The notes under the pieces are model-generated. The model worked only from the letters and a program-made list of their open reading frames with translations. It was not told the origin of the DNA and searched no databases. Below are positions 16,942 to 25,564 of a DNA stretch of 64,000 nucleotides, piece after piece. The stretch is from positions 1-64,000 of the forward strand of contig NZ_NOZR01000012.1 of the NCBI RefSeq assembly GCF_002250655.1. The letters are read 5' to 3'. Source of the stretch: Mycolicibacterium sphagni. GTDB taxonomy: Bacteria > Actinomycetota > Actinomycetes > Mycobacteriales > Mycobacteriaceae. A program made the position numbers and the translations under genes. Positions within the stretch are counted from its first letter, which is position 1, and every line of letters begins with the position of its first letter.

Positions 16942-18356
16942 CGCTGGCTTTCTGCAGATGTGGTCGAAGTGGCCGGCGGCCTGGCTGAGCATGTGTCGAA
17001 GAGGTCCTGCACTTCCGCCCCGCAGTAGAACGCTTGGCAGCGGCCATTCATCGCCCTCGTGCGTCGCCGCAGCCCATCGAGCCCGGCTGGTGGAATCACC
17101 GACTGGCATGCGTCGCGAATCTCGCCGTGCGTGACCCGTTCGCAGAAGCAGACGATGCGGCCGTACGCCGCCTCGGCAGCAATCATGTCGGCCTGCTGAT
17201 ACGGGCGCGGAAACGCCTCACCGAGGTTGGGCATCCGGGGCGGATCAGGCAGTGCGCGGCGCGGCGTGAGGATCAGTCCGGCCGCGCTGAGTTGGTCGCG
17301 GACGTATTCGGCGACGGCCATCCCCGCGGTGAGACCGGTCGATCGAATACCGGCCACCAGCAGATACCGCTGAGCCGGGTCGGCCTCGATGAGGTAATCC
17401 GTACGATCGATCGCCGCTCGCAACCCGGCGTAGGTGGCGGTGACTTCTTCGTCGAGTAGCTTCGGCATGAGCTGACGACCCTTGCCGAGCAGGAAGTCGA
17501 AGCCGGCTTCGGAGGTGCCGGTGGCAGTACGGTCCTGCAGATCCTCGGAGGTGGGCCCCAACATGACATTGCCATAGATGGTGGGGCTGATGAGAACACC
17601 TTTGCCGCGCGCGGTCGGAACGGGGAGCACGATCTTGTCCACCAGTGGGCGGGCGAGCTTGTCGTAGACGATGAGTTCCCCGCGCCGGGGGGTGACCGTG
17701 AATCTGTGGTGACCGAACAGAGCATCGAGGTGGTCGGCGCCAAGCCCCGCGGCGTTGACAATCCATCTGGCGTTGACGGTCCCGTGGTTGGTGTGAGCCG
17801 ACGTGGTCGCCGAGCCCACGTCGACGCCGACGACGCGATGATTGGTCAGCAGTGTCACGCCCCGGTTCACGGCATCAGTGGCTAACGCGAGATTGACGGT
17901 CCAGGTGCAGATGATCGATTCGTCGGGAACGGTCAGACCACCGAGGGCGCCGACGCCTAGGTTCGGCAATTCGGCGTATACGGCTTCCGCACTGACGATT
18001 TCGCATCGTTGGTAGCCGTTGGCTCGGGCCTTCTCCAGTAGACCCGGCAGTGCATCGAGCTGCTCCTGGTCCCAGGCCACCAGGATCGCGCCGGTGGGTT
18101 CGATCGGAATGCCGGTGCGTCCCGCATAGTCGAACAACAGGTGGTAGCCGCGGTTGACCAACATCGACTCCAGGGTGCCGGGCTTGGTGTCGTATCCGGT
18201 GTGCAGGATTGCGGTGTTGGCTTTGCTGGTGCCATCGCCGACATCGTCGCGCGCTTCGATCAGCGCGACCGACAGCTCGTGGCCTGCCAACTCACGCGCG
18301 ATCGCAGAGCCGACGATGCCGCCACCGATCACGGCCACGTCGTAGACGGCGGTCAT
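16938..18356 (-). CDS. GlpA-like FAD-dependent dehydrogenase with BFD [2Fe-2S] domain
   Basis: 472 aa from ATG 18356. The DAO/GlpD-type FAD motif is VAVIGGGIVGSAIARELAG, with the FAD ribose acid in ALIEARDDVGDGTS. The middle has RRGELIVYDKL and the closing flavin segment LLVAGIRSTGLTAGMAVAEYV. Residues ~395-450 form a BFD-like iron-sulfur domain: CFCERVTHGEIRDAC and then RTRAMNGRCQAFYC, giving four cysteines in a Cys-x-Cys ... Cys-x(4)-Cys-like arrangement. This architecture is that of anaerobic-type glycerol-3-phosphate dehydrogenase GlpA. It probably oxidises the phosphorylated product of the FGGY kinase. Overlaps both neighbours by 4 bp. Confidence 0.85.
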   Translation of the reverse strand: MTAVYDVAVIGGGIVGSAIARELAGHELSVALIEARDDVGDGTSKANTAILHTGYDTKPGTLESMLVNRGYHLLFDYAGRTGIPIEPTGAILVAWDQEQLDALPGLLEKARANGYQRCEIVSAEAVYAELPNLGVGALGGLTVPDESIICTWTVNLALATDAVNRGVTLLTNHRVVGVDVGSATTSAHTNHGTVNARWIVNAAGLGADHLDALFGHHRFTVTPRRGELIVYDKLARPLVDKIVLPVPTARGKGVLISPTIYGNVMLGPTSEDLQDRTATGTSEAGFDFLLGKGRQLMPKLLDEEVTATYAGLRAAIDRTDYLIEADPAQRYLLVAGIRSTGLTAGMAVAEYVRDQLSAAGLILTPRRALPDPPRMPNLGEAFPRPYQQADMIAAEAAYGRIVCFCERVTHGEIRDACQSVIPPAGLDGLRRRTRAMNGRCQAFYCGAEVQDLFDTCSARPPATSTTSAESQR

Positions 18357-19783
18357 TCCAGGCCCCCGTGGGAGTAGGTGGTGGTGGCCAATTGCCGCCA
18401 ACGGTCGCGGAATTCGGCTGCGCGGGCTGGCGTCCAGCTCGGCTCGTACGTCGCCGAGGGTTGCCAATCGAAGACGACCTCGCGTACCGACTGCTGTGGT
18501 TGAAGGCTGAGCCGGGCCAGTGCCGCGGCGCCGAGCGCGGTGGCGTGCGCTGATGGATAGATTTCGACGGGCAACTGAACGATGTCAGCGCAGGCTTGCA
18601 TGAGCACCTTCGAATGCGTCAATCCGCCGTCAGCCCGAAGCGTCGTCAAGGGGCTGGCGGTGTCGGCGTTGATGGCACTGACCAGTTCGGCGATCTGTGC
18701 GGCGATGCCCTGCAGCATCGCCAGCACGATATGCCCGCGGCCGGTGGACAGCGTCATACCTGAAATCGACGCTGTGGCATTTGGTTTCCACCGCGGCGCG
18801 GCCAACCCGGCAAAGGCCGGGACGCACATGACCCCACCGCTGTCCTGGGCGGCCACGCCGTCCATTTCTTCGGCGCCGTTGATGACGCCGAGCGAGGACA
18901 GCCATCGGATCGCCGATGCGGCGGTGTAGACCTGACCGTCGACGCAGAAGGTGTCGGTGCCGGCCACCCGCCACGCCAGGGACGAGGTCAAGCCGCTTGC
19001 TGAACGCACTCCGGTGGCGCCGGTGTTGGCCAAGAGAAAGGCGCCGGTACCGAACGTGCATTTGGCCATCCCCTGCTCGAAGCACCCTTCCGCCAGGAGT
19101 GCAGCCTGTTGGTCGACGACTACGCCGCCAACGGGTATATCGGGGCCGAATTCTGCAGTGCTGCCGATTATTTCGTCGTTGGCAACAATCGTAGGGAGCC
19201 GCTCGTCGTCGAGCCCGAAAAGCGCGAGCAGCTCCGGGCTCCAATCCTGACCGCCGAGTTCGACGGCCAGAGATCGACTCGCTGTCGTGGCGTCGGTGAC
19301 GAAGGCGCCGGTAAGCCGGTGCAACAGCCAGCTGTCCGATGTCGTGACCACCCCGCCGGTTTCGACGTTGCGGCGTAACCACGCCATTTTCGGCGCCGAG
19401 AAATAGGGATCGAGCACCAATCCGGTACATTCGGCCAGTTGTTCGGCGTGCTCGCTGAGCGCGTCACAAACTTCGCCGGCTCGCCGGTCCTGCCAGACGA
19501 TCGCTTGTGTCAGCGGGCGTCCGGTCTCGGGGTCCCAGGCCAGCACCGTCTCGCCCTGATTGGCAAGCGAGACAGCGTGAATGGGGCGACCAGCCTGGGC
19601 GACGGCGGCGCGGCCGGCACTGAGAACGGACTCGAGTAGTTCATCGGGGTCTTGTTCGACGCCGCCGCCGTTCACGTAGCTCGAATGCACGGAAACCTCG
19701 GCCAGGCCGACGATCCCGTCCGCGGGGTCGACCACGATGGCTTTTGTGCCCGACGTGCCCTGGTCGACCGCCAGCACTGTCAC
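18353..19783 (-). CDS. FGGY-family sugar/polyol kinase, glycerol-kinase-like
   Basis: 476 aa. The N-terminal ATPase motif LAVDQGTSGTKAIVVD, the SLANQGETVLAWDPETGRP segment, AIVWQDRRAGE, and the later ATP-binding stretch KCTFGTGAFLLAN identify the FGGY fold; FGGY signature 2 is recognisable around GRGHIVLAMLQGIAAQIAELV and ADGGLTHSKVLMQA. It phosphorylates a polyol, sugar or similar alcohol using ATP. Glycerol kinases are about 500 aa, so this is slightly short, and the operon lacks an aquaporin, so glycerol is not assured. It overlaps the permease stop and the dehydrogenase start by 4 bp each. Confidence 0.87.
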   Translation of the reverse strand: MTVLAVDQGTSGTKAIVVDPADGIVGLAEVSVHSSYVNGGGVEQDPDELLESVLSAGRAAVAQAGRPIHAVSLANQGETVLAWDPETGRPLTQAIVWQDRRAGEVCDALSEHAEQLAECTGLVLDPYFSAPKMAWLRRNVETGGVVTTSDSWLLHRLTGAFVTDATTASRSLAVELGGQDWSPELLALFGLDDERLPTIVANDEIIGSTAEFGPDIPVGGVVVDQQAALLAEGCFEQGMAKCTFGTGAFLLANTGATGVRSASGLTSSLAWRVAGTDTFCVDGQVYTAASAIRWLSSLGVINGAEEMDGVAAQDSGGVMCVPAFAGLAAPRWKPNATASISGMTLSTGRGHIVLAMLQGIAAQIAELVSAINADTASPLTTLRADGGLTHSKVLMQACADIVQLPVEIYPSAHATALGAAALARLSLQPQQSVREVVFDWQPSATYEPSWTPARAAEFRDRWRQLATTTYSHGGLE

Positions 19784-21300
19784 TGGGTCACCGCCCTCGT
19801 GTCGTCATCGCCAACAGCAGTCTGGTCGAGTTCGGCGTCGATCGAACGCAATTCGGGCATCTTGAGCCCGTGCACTCCCCGCGTGACCAGCAGGTACGCC
19901 AGATAGATCGCACCGATCCCGACCATGACTGCCACATAGAGCCACGGCTCCTTGAAAGAGGAGTCCCGGAACAGGGACAAGGCGAGCACCAGCCAGATGA
20001 CGGCGACGACCATGACCGGCACCTCCCAGCGGCCCAGGCTGAATCCGGAACTCGCCGGAAGTCGTCGCCTGGTGGCGATGTAGAGGCCGACGGTGATGGT
20101 GTAGATGATTGCGGGCAACAGCGTGGCCGCCGAGAACAGAATGAACAGGGCGTCGGTGCTGCTGGAGAACAACGCCAGGATCACCGCTGAGATCGTGGTC
20201 ATGGCGATCGTCGCATTCAGTGGCGTCTTGAACCGAGGCGACACCTTGTGAAGGGCCTGCCAGCCGGGGAACCGCTGATCGCGCGACATCGCCCAGACCA
20301 ACCGCACTCCGCTCATCACGATGACCAGACCGCACGCGAAAATGGCGATCGCCACCAGTACCAGCAACGCGGTACCCACGAACGAGCCGAGGATGTCCTG
20401 GATGACATCAGCGACCGGCGTACCGGATTCGGCCAGCGCGGTTGGATCGTTGACCGCTGCGGTGACGACGAGCAGGAAGAGGAATCCGAGTACCCCCGAG
20501 GCGAGTACGGCCTGCCACATTGCCCTGGGGACAACGATTTCCGGCTTCTTGGTTTCCTCAGCGAGGTTCGCCGCCGACTCGAAGCCCACGATGGTGAAAG
20601 CGCCGAGCAGGAAGCCGAGCATCCATGGGCCGACTGATGTTGTGGTCCCCAAGCTCCAGTAGCCTTCGGCTGGGATGTCGCCCCGGGAGAACAGGTTGCC
20701 CATCGACAGCTTGTGGGCGATGACACCGACGACAAACAGCAGCACCACCAGTGCGACCATGCAGACGAGTTCGGCGGTGACTGCGAAATTGTTCACGCGC
20801 TCAGTCCATTTGGTGGATAGTCCGACCAGTATGCCCTGGAGGACGAGAACGCCGGCGGTAATCAGGCACGACGTCAACGCGGTTCCGGTGAAGTCGAACA
20901 GGGCGGGCACCACGGTGGCGGCCACCGTGTAGTCCACGGCCACCGCGACGATCGCCAGGAAGGTGAACGAGATCCACCCGGTGATCCAGCCAAGTATGGG
21001 GTTGGCCAGCCGCGAGACCCACTGATATGCGTAGCCGGTCACCGGGATTCGCGCGGCAAGTGAGCCGAGCAGCAGGGCCACCGCGAGTTGACCCACAATG
21101 ACGATGGGCCACGTCCAGATGCCCAGGGGGCCAGAGCTTTTCAGGACGCTGCCATAGGTGGTGAAGATGCCGGTCGCGATAGAGACGAACGCAAACGCGA
21201 CAGCGAATGATGCGAAGCGTCCCGTGGAACGCTCGAGAGTGTCGGTGTACTCCCCGGCGCTTACCAGGGGTTTAGCCGACGGTGTGGAAGAATCTGTCAT
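19780..21300 (-). CDS. APC-superfamily amino acid/amine permease
   Basis: 506 aa from ATG 21300. About twelve transmembrane helices are visible, the first near FASFAVAFAFVSIATGIFTTYG, which fits the conserved APC helix 1 break. Other landmarks: GYAYQWVSRLANPILGWITGW (helix 3 region) and IVGFESAANLAEETKKPEIVVPRA, the APC-family loop after helix 6 with EET...P. Related members carry amino acids, choline, GABA or ethanolamine-type amines. It is the first gene of the operon, 102 bp after DeoR, so the imported substrate is presumably what the kinase and dehydrogenases work on. Amino-alcohol or polyol identity cannot be decided. Confidence 0.88.
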   Translation of the reverse strand: MTDSSTPSAKPLVSAGEYTDTLERSTGRFASFAVAFAFVSIATGIFTTYGSVLKSSGPLGIWTWPIVIVGQLAVALLLGSLAARIPVTGYAYQWVSRLANPILGWITGWISFTFLAIVAVAVDYTVAATVVPALFDFTGTALTSCLITAGVLVLQGILVGLSTKWTERVNNFAVTAELVCMVALVVLLFVVGVIAHKLSMGNLFSRGDIPAEGYWSLGTTTSVGPWMLGFLLGAFTIVGFESAANLAEETKKPEIVVPRAMWQAVLASGVLGFLFLLVVTAAVNDPTALAESGTPVADVIQDILGSFVGTALLVLVAIAIFACGLVIVMSGVRLVWAMSRDQRFPGWQALHKVSPRFKTPLNATIAMTTISAVILALFSSSTDALFILFSAATLLPAIIYTITVGLYIATRRRLPASSGFSLGRWEVPVMVVAVIWLVLALSLFRDSSFKEPWLYVAVMVGIGAIYLAYLLVTRGVHGLKMPELRSIDAELDQTAVGDDDTRAVTQ

Positions 21301-21402
21301 TGGATCGGGCTTTCTGACTGGAATTGAGTGTTTCGGAAGAGCGGTTCGGTCCTGCGGGCGGCGCTGCAACGCCGCCCGCACCCGTTCGCGAAGGAATTCA
21401 GG

Positions 21403-22191
21403 TCAGCTGACGCTGTGCGTCGCGGGTCTGGCTGACAGGACCACACCTCCTGTCTCTTCGAAGGCAGCCGCAAGCGACGGCGGGGCGTGTTGGTCGGTGA
21501 TCAGGCCGTCGACCTCGCCGAGGGTGCAGACCCGGTAGGGCGCGACCTGACCGAGTTTCGCGGAATCGGCCAGGATGTAACTGCGGGCGCTGTTGGCGAT
21601 GATGGTGCGCCGGACGTCGATTTCACTGAGATGGAAGTCGGTGAGCCCGACTCGGGCATCGACGCCGCCGGAGCCGAGCAGGGCGATGTCGGCATAGATG
21701 TCGGCAAAGAACGCCTTGGTGTGTGAGTTCGAGCAGGCCAAGTCGCCGGGCCGGACGCGGCCGCCGGCCATCAAAACCTCGATGCCGGGGCGATCAGCCA
21801 GTTCCACAGCGACAGGCAGCGACGGCGTAATGACTGTGCCGGTGAAATCTCGCGGGATCGCGCGCGCCACCGCGACGGCGGTGGTGCCGATGTCGATGAC
21901 GATCGTCTGGCCGTTTTTCAGCAGGCGGACCGCGACCTTGGCCATCTGGGCTTTGGCCTGATGGCCGATCATCGAGCGCTCGGTGAACGACGGCTCTGCG
22001 CCGCGGTGATCCGCCACCGATGCCGCGCCGCCGTGGACCCGGCGGATGGCTCCCTTTTCTTCCAGCAGCGCCAGATCTCGACGTACGGTCTCGGCAGAGA
22101 CACTGAGCCGCCGCACCAATTCGTCGGTGCTGATGACCTGACCAGTGCTGACTGCTTCGACGATCGCTTCGTGCCGCTCGACGGGGAGCAT
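21403..22191 (-). CDS. DeoR-family transcriptional repressor
   Basis: 262 aa from ATG 22191. The N-terminal DeoR helix-turn-helix is ISTDELVRRLSVSAETVRRDL followed by LLEEKGAIRRVHGGA, the family signature. The C-terminal sugar-phosphate sensing domain has VIDIGTTAVAVARAI, EVLMAGGRVRPGDLACSN and ADIALLGSGGVD, and DSAKLGQVAPYRVC, which binds phosphorylated sugars or polyols in this family. It lies 102 bp before the permease on the same strand and is a likely repressor of the operon, relieved by a phosphorylated intermediate. Confidence 0.9.
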   Translation of the reverse strand: MLPVERHEAIVEAVSTGQVISTDELVRRLSVSAETVRRDLALLEEKGAIRRVHGGAASVADHRGAEPSFTERSMIGHQAKAQMAKVAVRLLKNGQTIVIDIGTTAVAVARAIPRDFTGTVITPSLPVAVELADRPGIEVLMAGGRVRPGDLACSNSHTKAFFADIYADIALLGSGGVDARVGLTDFHLSEIDVRRTIIANSARSYILADSAKLGQVAPYRVCTLGEVDGLITDQHAPPSLAAAFEETGGVVLSARPATHSVS

Positions 22192-22217
22192 GTCAGATGA
22201 CCGGAATTGTGGGTTTC

Positions 22218-22234
22218 TGACTGTGCATGACTGT
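22218..22234. promoter_or_regulatory. Direct repeat TGACTGT, possible DeoR operator
   Basis: TGACTGT occurs at 22218-22224 and 22228-22234, a 10-bp period (one helical turn), 27 bp upstream of the DeoR start codon in the divergent region shared with the HAD gene. Autoregulation is the plain guess. No second copy was noticed in the DeoR-permease gap, which weakens it. Confidence 0.3.
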
Positions 22235-22337
22235 AAGTGTGGAGTGTTGTGCTAATCACGTCAACCCAAGCTGGTGGGGACATGTCCATCGCTTCTCTGG
22301 AGACGTGGCTCGCGCGCCGGATCGGCATGATGGTGTG

Positions 22338-23159
22338 GTGACGCTGTCATCGGATCCGCTTACGCAGATCGCCCATAGCCCTGAGGGGGCGGCCGTCGGC
22401 GCGTTCTTCGACCTGGACGGCACCTTGGTCGCCGGGTTCACCGCGACCGCGCACGCCAGCGACCGGGTCCGCCGCGGGCAGGCCAGAATCGGCGAGGTCA
22501 TGGGCGTCATCGAGGCTTCGCTGCGCTACAAACTGGGCCGCATGCAGTTCGAACGGCTGCTGGTCCGTGCCGCGGGCTACCTGCGCGGCGAGTCGCTGGC
22601 CGAACTCGACGATATCGGCGAGCGGCTATACGCCGAACAGATCGCGGCCCGGGTCTATCCGCTGATGCGTGAGGTCGTGGCGGCCCACCAATCCCGCGGA
22701 CACACCGTGGTGCTCAGCTCGTCGGCGCTGACCATCCACGCCGAGCCGGTGGCTCGCGCGCTGGGGATCGACCACGTGGTGTGCAACACCTTCGAGCTCG
22801 ACGATGCCGGTCGGCTGACCGGAGCCATCAACAAGCCCATCGTGTGGGGGCGGCAGAAAGCCGCTGCGGTGCAACGGTTTTGCGTCGCAAACGAGATCGA
22901 CCTGGCGGGCAGCTACTTCTATGCCGACGGCGACGAGGACGGCGCACTGATGGCGCTGGTCGGCCACCCTCGGCCGGTCAATCCCCGGCCCGGCCTGGCG
23001 GCGAAGGCCGCCGCCAACGACTGGCCGGTGCTGCACCTGACCATCCCCGGCCGGCGCAGCAGCACGGCGAATGTAGTCGGGCACTTCCCCGCATTGGGCC
23101 GAGCCGCCCTGGGCGCGGCGTTCGCGTCCCTGGCGCTACGGGCCCGCCGACGCGACTGA
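22338..23159 (+). CDS. HAD-IB family hydrolase (SerB-like phosphatase)
   Basis: 273 aa from GTG 22338 (VTLSSDPLTQIAHSPEG). HAD motif I is FFDLDGTLVAG, motif II VVLSSSALTIHAEPVA, motif III the conserved lysine in INKPIVWGRQKAAAV, and motif IV YADGDEDGALMALVG. The cap is helical as in HAD-IB. The protein should dephosphorylate a small metabolite or lipid-derived phosphate. Close mycobacterial relatives lack known substrates. The C-terminal ~45 residues are hydrophobic to basic and may sit at the membrane. The start is uncertain: GTG 22335 is equally possible and the frame is open further upstream. Confidence 0.82.
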   Translation: MTLSSDPLTQIAHSPEGAAVGAFFDLDGTLVAGFTATAHASDRVRRGQARIGEVMGVIEASLRYKLGRMQFERLLVRAAGYLRGESLAELDDIGERLYAEQIAARVYPLMREVVAAHQSRGHTVVLSSSALTIHAEPVARALGIDHVVCNTFELDDAGRLTGAINKPIVWGRQKAAAVQRFCVANEIDLAGSYFYADGDEDGALMALVGHPRPVNPRPGLAAKAAANDWPVLHLTIPGRRSSTANVVGHFPALGRAALGAAFASLALRARRRD

Positions 23160-23172
23160 GGCCCGTCCCCCA

Positions 23173-23916
23173 CTACGGCATTGCGCGGTGCGGGACATCC
23201 GTGATCAGGCCGCCGTCGACCACAAACTCCGAACCGGTGGAGAACGACGACTCGTCGCTGGCCAGGAAGACGATGAAGGTGGCCACTTCCTCCGGCTTGC
23301 CGGGACGGCCCAGCGGGGCGCTGACCATGTCCTCGGGCAGGTGTTTGGTCATCGGCGTGCGGATGAAGCCGGGGTGCACCGAGTTGACCCGGATGTTGTC
23401 CGACGCCAGCTCCAGCGCGGCCGATTTCGTCAGCCCGCGCAGACCCCACTTGGATGCGACATAGGCGTGCACCCAGGAGGCGCCGCGCATGCCCTCGATG
23501 GACGAGACGTTGATGATCGAGCCACCGCCGGCCTCTTTCATCGGTGCCAGGACGGCCTTGATGCCCAGCAGCGCACCGGTCAGGTTGACGTCGAGGACCT
23601 TCTTCCAGCGCTCCACGTCCAGTGACTTCAGCGGCGCCACCTGGACGATGCCCGCGTTGTTCACCAACACGTTGACCTTGCCGAACTCGGAAATCGCGGT
23701 CTCGACGGCGGCCTCCCACTGATCGGCTTCTGTCACGTCGAGGTGCACGTAGCGGGCGGCGTCGCCCAGCTCGTCGGCCAGTTCTTTGCCCTTGTCGTCG
23801 AGGATGTCCCCGATCACAACCTTGGCGCCCTCGGCGACGAGCATCCGCGCGTCAGCGGCTCCCATCCCCTGAGCGCCGCCGGTGATGATGGCCACTTTGT
23901 CGTCTACGCGTCCCAT
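23173..23916 (-). CDS. SDR oxidoreductase, 3-alpha/20-beta-hydroxysteroid dehydrogenase-like
   Basis: 247 aa. Cofactor motif TGGAQGMG near residue 12, acidic DILDD for NAD(H) preference, NNAG, catalytic Ser in NVSSIEG and YVASK for Tyr-x3-Lys. Length and sequence style closely match the mycobacterial 20-beta-hydroxysteroid dehydrogenase family (Rv2002-like), though other alcohols are possible. It is divergent from a DapB-like dehydrogenase, with a KstR-type operator (23952-23965) between, supporting a link to sterol catabolism. Confidence 0.88.
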   Translation of the reverse strand: MGRVDDKVAIITGGAQGMGAADARMLVAEGAKVVIGDILDDKGKELADELGDAARYVHLDVTEADQWEAAVETAISEFGKVNVLVNNAGIVQVAPLKSLDVERWKKVLDVNLTGALLGIKAVLAPMKEAGGGSIINVSSIEGMRGASWVHAYVASKWGLRGLTKSAALELASDNIRVNSVHPGFIRTPMTKHLPEDMVSAPLGRPGKPEEVATFIVFLASDESSFSTGSEFVVDGGLITDVPHRAMP

Positions 23917-23951
23917 GAGGCGTCAGGCTACCGGTAGCGCGCCCCGCGAGG

Positions 23952-23965
23952 TAGAACCTGTTCCA
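23952..23965. promoter_or_regulatory. KstR-type operator (TAGAACCTGTTCCA)
   Basis: The 14-mer fits the published KstR consensus TnnAACnnGTTnnA at every fixed position and is near-palindromic. It lies 36 bp before the SDR start and 58 bp before the dehydrogenase start, so it could control both. KstR is the TetR repressor of cholesterol catabolism genes in mycobacteria; its gene is not in this window. Confidence 0.7.
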
Positions 23966-24023
23966 GTTTCGGCGCCGAATGCGCATACTGATCCCACCGA
24001 AGACCCGAGCGTCAGGAGAACTC

Positions 24024-25100
24024 ATGGCCATCCGCGTTGCCCACATCGGCACCGGAAACGTCGGCCGGATAGCGCTATCCGAGCTGATCGAGAACCCGGC
24101 GTTCGAGCTCACCGCGTTGTGCGTATCCGCTGACGACAAGGTGGGCAAGGACGCGGGCGAGCTGGCCGGCCTCGACGTGAAGACCGGGATTCTCGCCACC
24201 AAGGACCTCGACGCCGTGCTGGCGACCGAACCCGAATGCGCCGTCTATTGCGCGATGGGCGACACCCGGATGCCCGAGGCCATGGAAGACGTCCGCAAGA
24301 TCCTGGCCGCCGGCATCAATGTCGTCGGGTCGGCTCCGGTGGTGTTGCAGTTCCCGTGGCAGTCGATGCCGGACAAGTACATCGAGCCGCTGGAAGAAGC
24401 TGGACGCCTTGGCAATTCGAGCATCTACATCAATGGCGTCGACCCGGGTTTCGTCACCGACCTGATCCCGCTGGCGTTCGCCAGCACCTGTCAGAACATC
24501 CAGCAGGTGCGCTGTATGGAGATTGCCGACTACGCCACTTATGACGGTGCCACCGTGATGTTCGACGTCATGGGGTTCGGAAAGCCGCTCGACGAGGTGC
24601 CGATGCTGTTCCTGCCCGGTGTCCTCGGTATCGCCTGGGGCTGCGGCATCCGCCAGCTGGCCGCCGGGTTGAACATCGAACTGGACTCGATCGCCGAGAG
24701 CTACGAACGTGAGCCTGCCCCAGAGGCTTTCGACGTCGCTGCCGGCCACATCCCCAAGGGCGGCGTGGCCGCGGTGCGCTTCGAGATCAAGGGCATGGTC
24801 GGCGACCACGCCGCGATCGTCGTCGAGCACGTCACCAGGCTGCGCGAGGATCTGCGCCCGGACTGGGCGCAACCGGCCCAGGCCGGCGGCTCCTACCGGG
24901 TGGAGATCACAGGCGAGCCGTCCTACGTCGTCGACATCTGCCCGACGAGCAAGAAGGGCGACCACAACTACGCCGCCATCGCGGCGGGCGCGGGCCGCAT
25001 CGTCAACGCCATCCCCGCGGTGATCGCAGCCCCGCCGGGCATCCGCACCACGCTGAACCTGCCGCTGGTGTCGGAAGTGGAGCTGTTCACCAAGCCGTGA
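24024..25100 (+). CDS. NAD(P)-binding dehydrogenase, DapB/amino-acid-dehydrogenase-like
   Basis: 358 aa from ATG 24024, with AGGAGA a few bases upstream. An N-terminal Rossmann motif AIRVAHIGTGNVGRIALSEL is followed by a dihydrodipicolinate-reductase-like fold with segments CVSADDKVGKDAGELAGLDV and AVYCAMGDTR. Similar mycobacterial proteins occur within sterol-regulated gene sets but the reaction is not established. It is driven from the same divergent region as the SDR, with a KstR-type site. The gene downstream, a small membrane protein, is 119 bp away and may be separate. Confidence 0.8.
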   Translation: MAIRVAHIGTGNVGRIALSELIENPAFELTALCVSADDKVGKDAGELAGLDVKTGILATKDLDAVLATEPECAVYCAMGDTRMPEAMEDVRKILAAGINVVGSAPVVLQFPWQSMPDKYIEPLEEAGRLGNSSIYINGVDPGFVTDLIPLAFASTCQNIQQVRCMEIADYATYDGATVMFDVMGFGKPLDEVPMLFLPGVLGIAWGCGIRQLAAGLNIELDSIAESYEREPAPEAFDVAAGHIPKGGVAAVRFEIKGMVGDHAAIVVEHVTRLREDLRPDWAQPAQAGGSYRVEITGEPSYVVDICPTSKKGDHNYAAIAAGAGRIVNAIPAVIAAPPGIRTTLNLPLVSEVELFTKP

Positions 25101-25219
25101 TTTCCGCCGAATGTCACGCCACAGTGATGCTCAGCCGACGCACGTGCCCGCGTTTGGCCGTCTCGGTGCCTGGGTAGTCCCGCTGCACTGTTCGACGGAT
25201 GCGTAAAGGAGACACGGAC

Positions 25220-25564
25220 ATGGCTGTTCGGCGCTTGGTCCTTCTGCTGGGTGCGGTACTTCTGGTCGCCGGAGTGATCGCACTCTTGGTGCCGGTATCC
25301 ACGCCGGACGGCAACGGCGGCAGCATTGGCTGCGGTAACGCGATCTCTGAAGACCTCGCCTCGGCGCGCGAAGCCAACAGCAAGGGCATCGCCAATGTGC
25401 CGATCCTCAACCAGATCATCCAGCACCCCGACTTCGTGGCCCAGTGCCAGTCGTCGGTGTCCTCACGGCGAGCCTGGTCCATCCCGCTGGCTGTGGTCGG
25501 CCTGCTCGTGGCCGGCGGTTCCCTCGTGGTCGGCGGACGCAGCGGGGTCGGCTCGAAGGCCTAG
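25220..25564 (+). CDS. Small two-helix membrane protein with exposed loop
   Basis: 114 aa from ATG 25220, with AAAGGAGA upstream. Helix 1 is LVLLLGAVLLVAGVIALLV; helix 2 near the C-terminus is IPLAVVGLLVAGGSLVVG. The loop between (about 50 residues) carries two cysteines (IGCGNAI, VAQCQSS) and should face outside. Conserved in mycobacteria but without a known role as far as I can tell. Its stop shares CTAG (25561-25564) with the convergent secreted protein gene. Confidence 0.7.
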   Translation: MAVRRLVLLLGAVLLVAGVIALLVPVSTPDGNGGSIGCGNAISEDLASAREANSKGIANVPILNQIIQHPDFVAQCQSSVSSRRAWSIPLAVVGLLVAGGSLVVGGRSGVGSKA

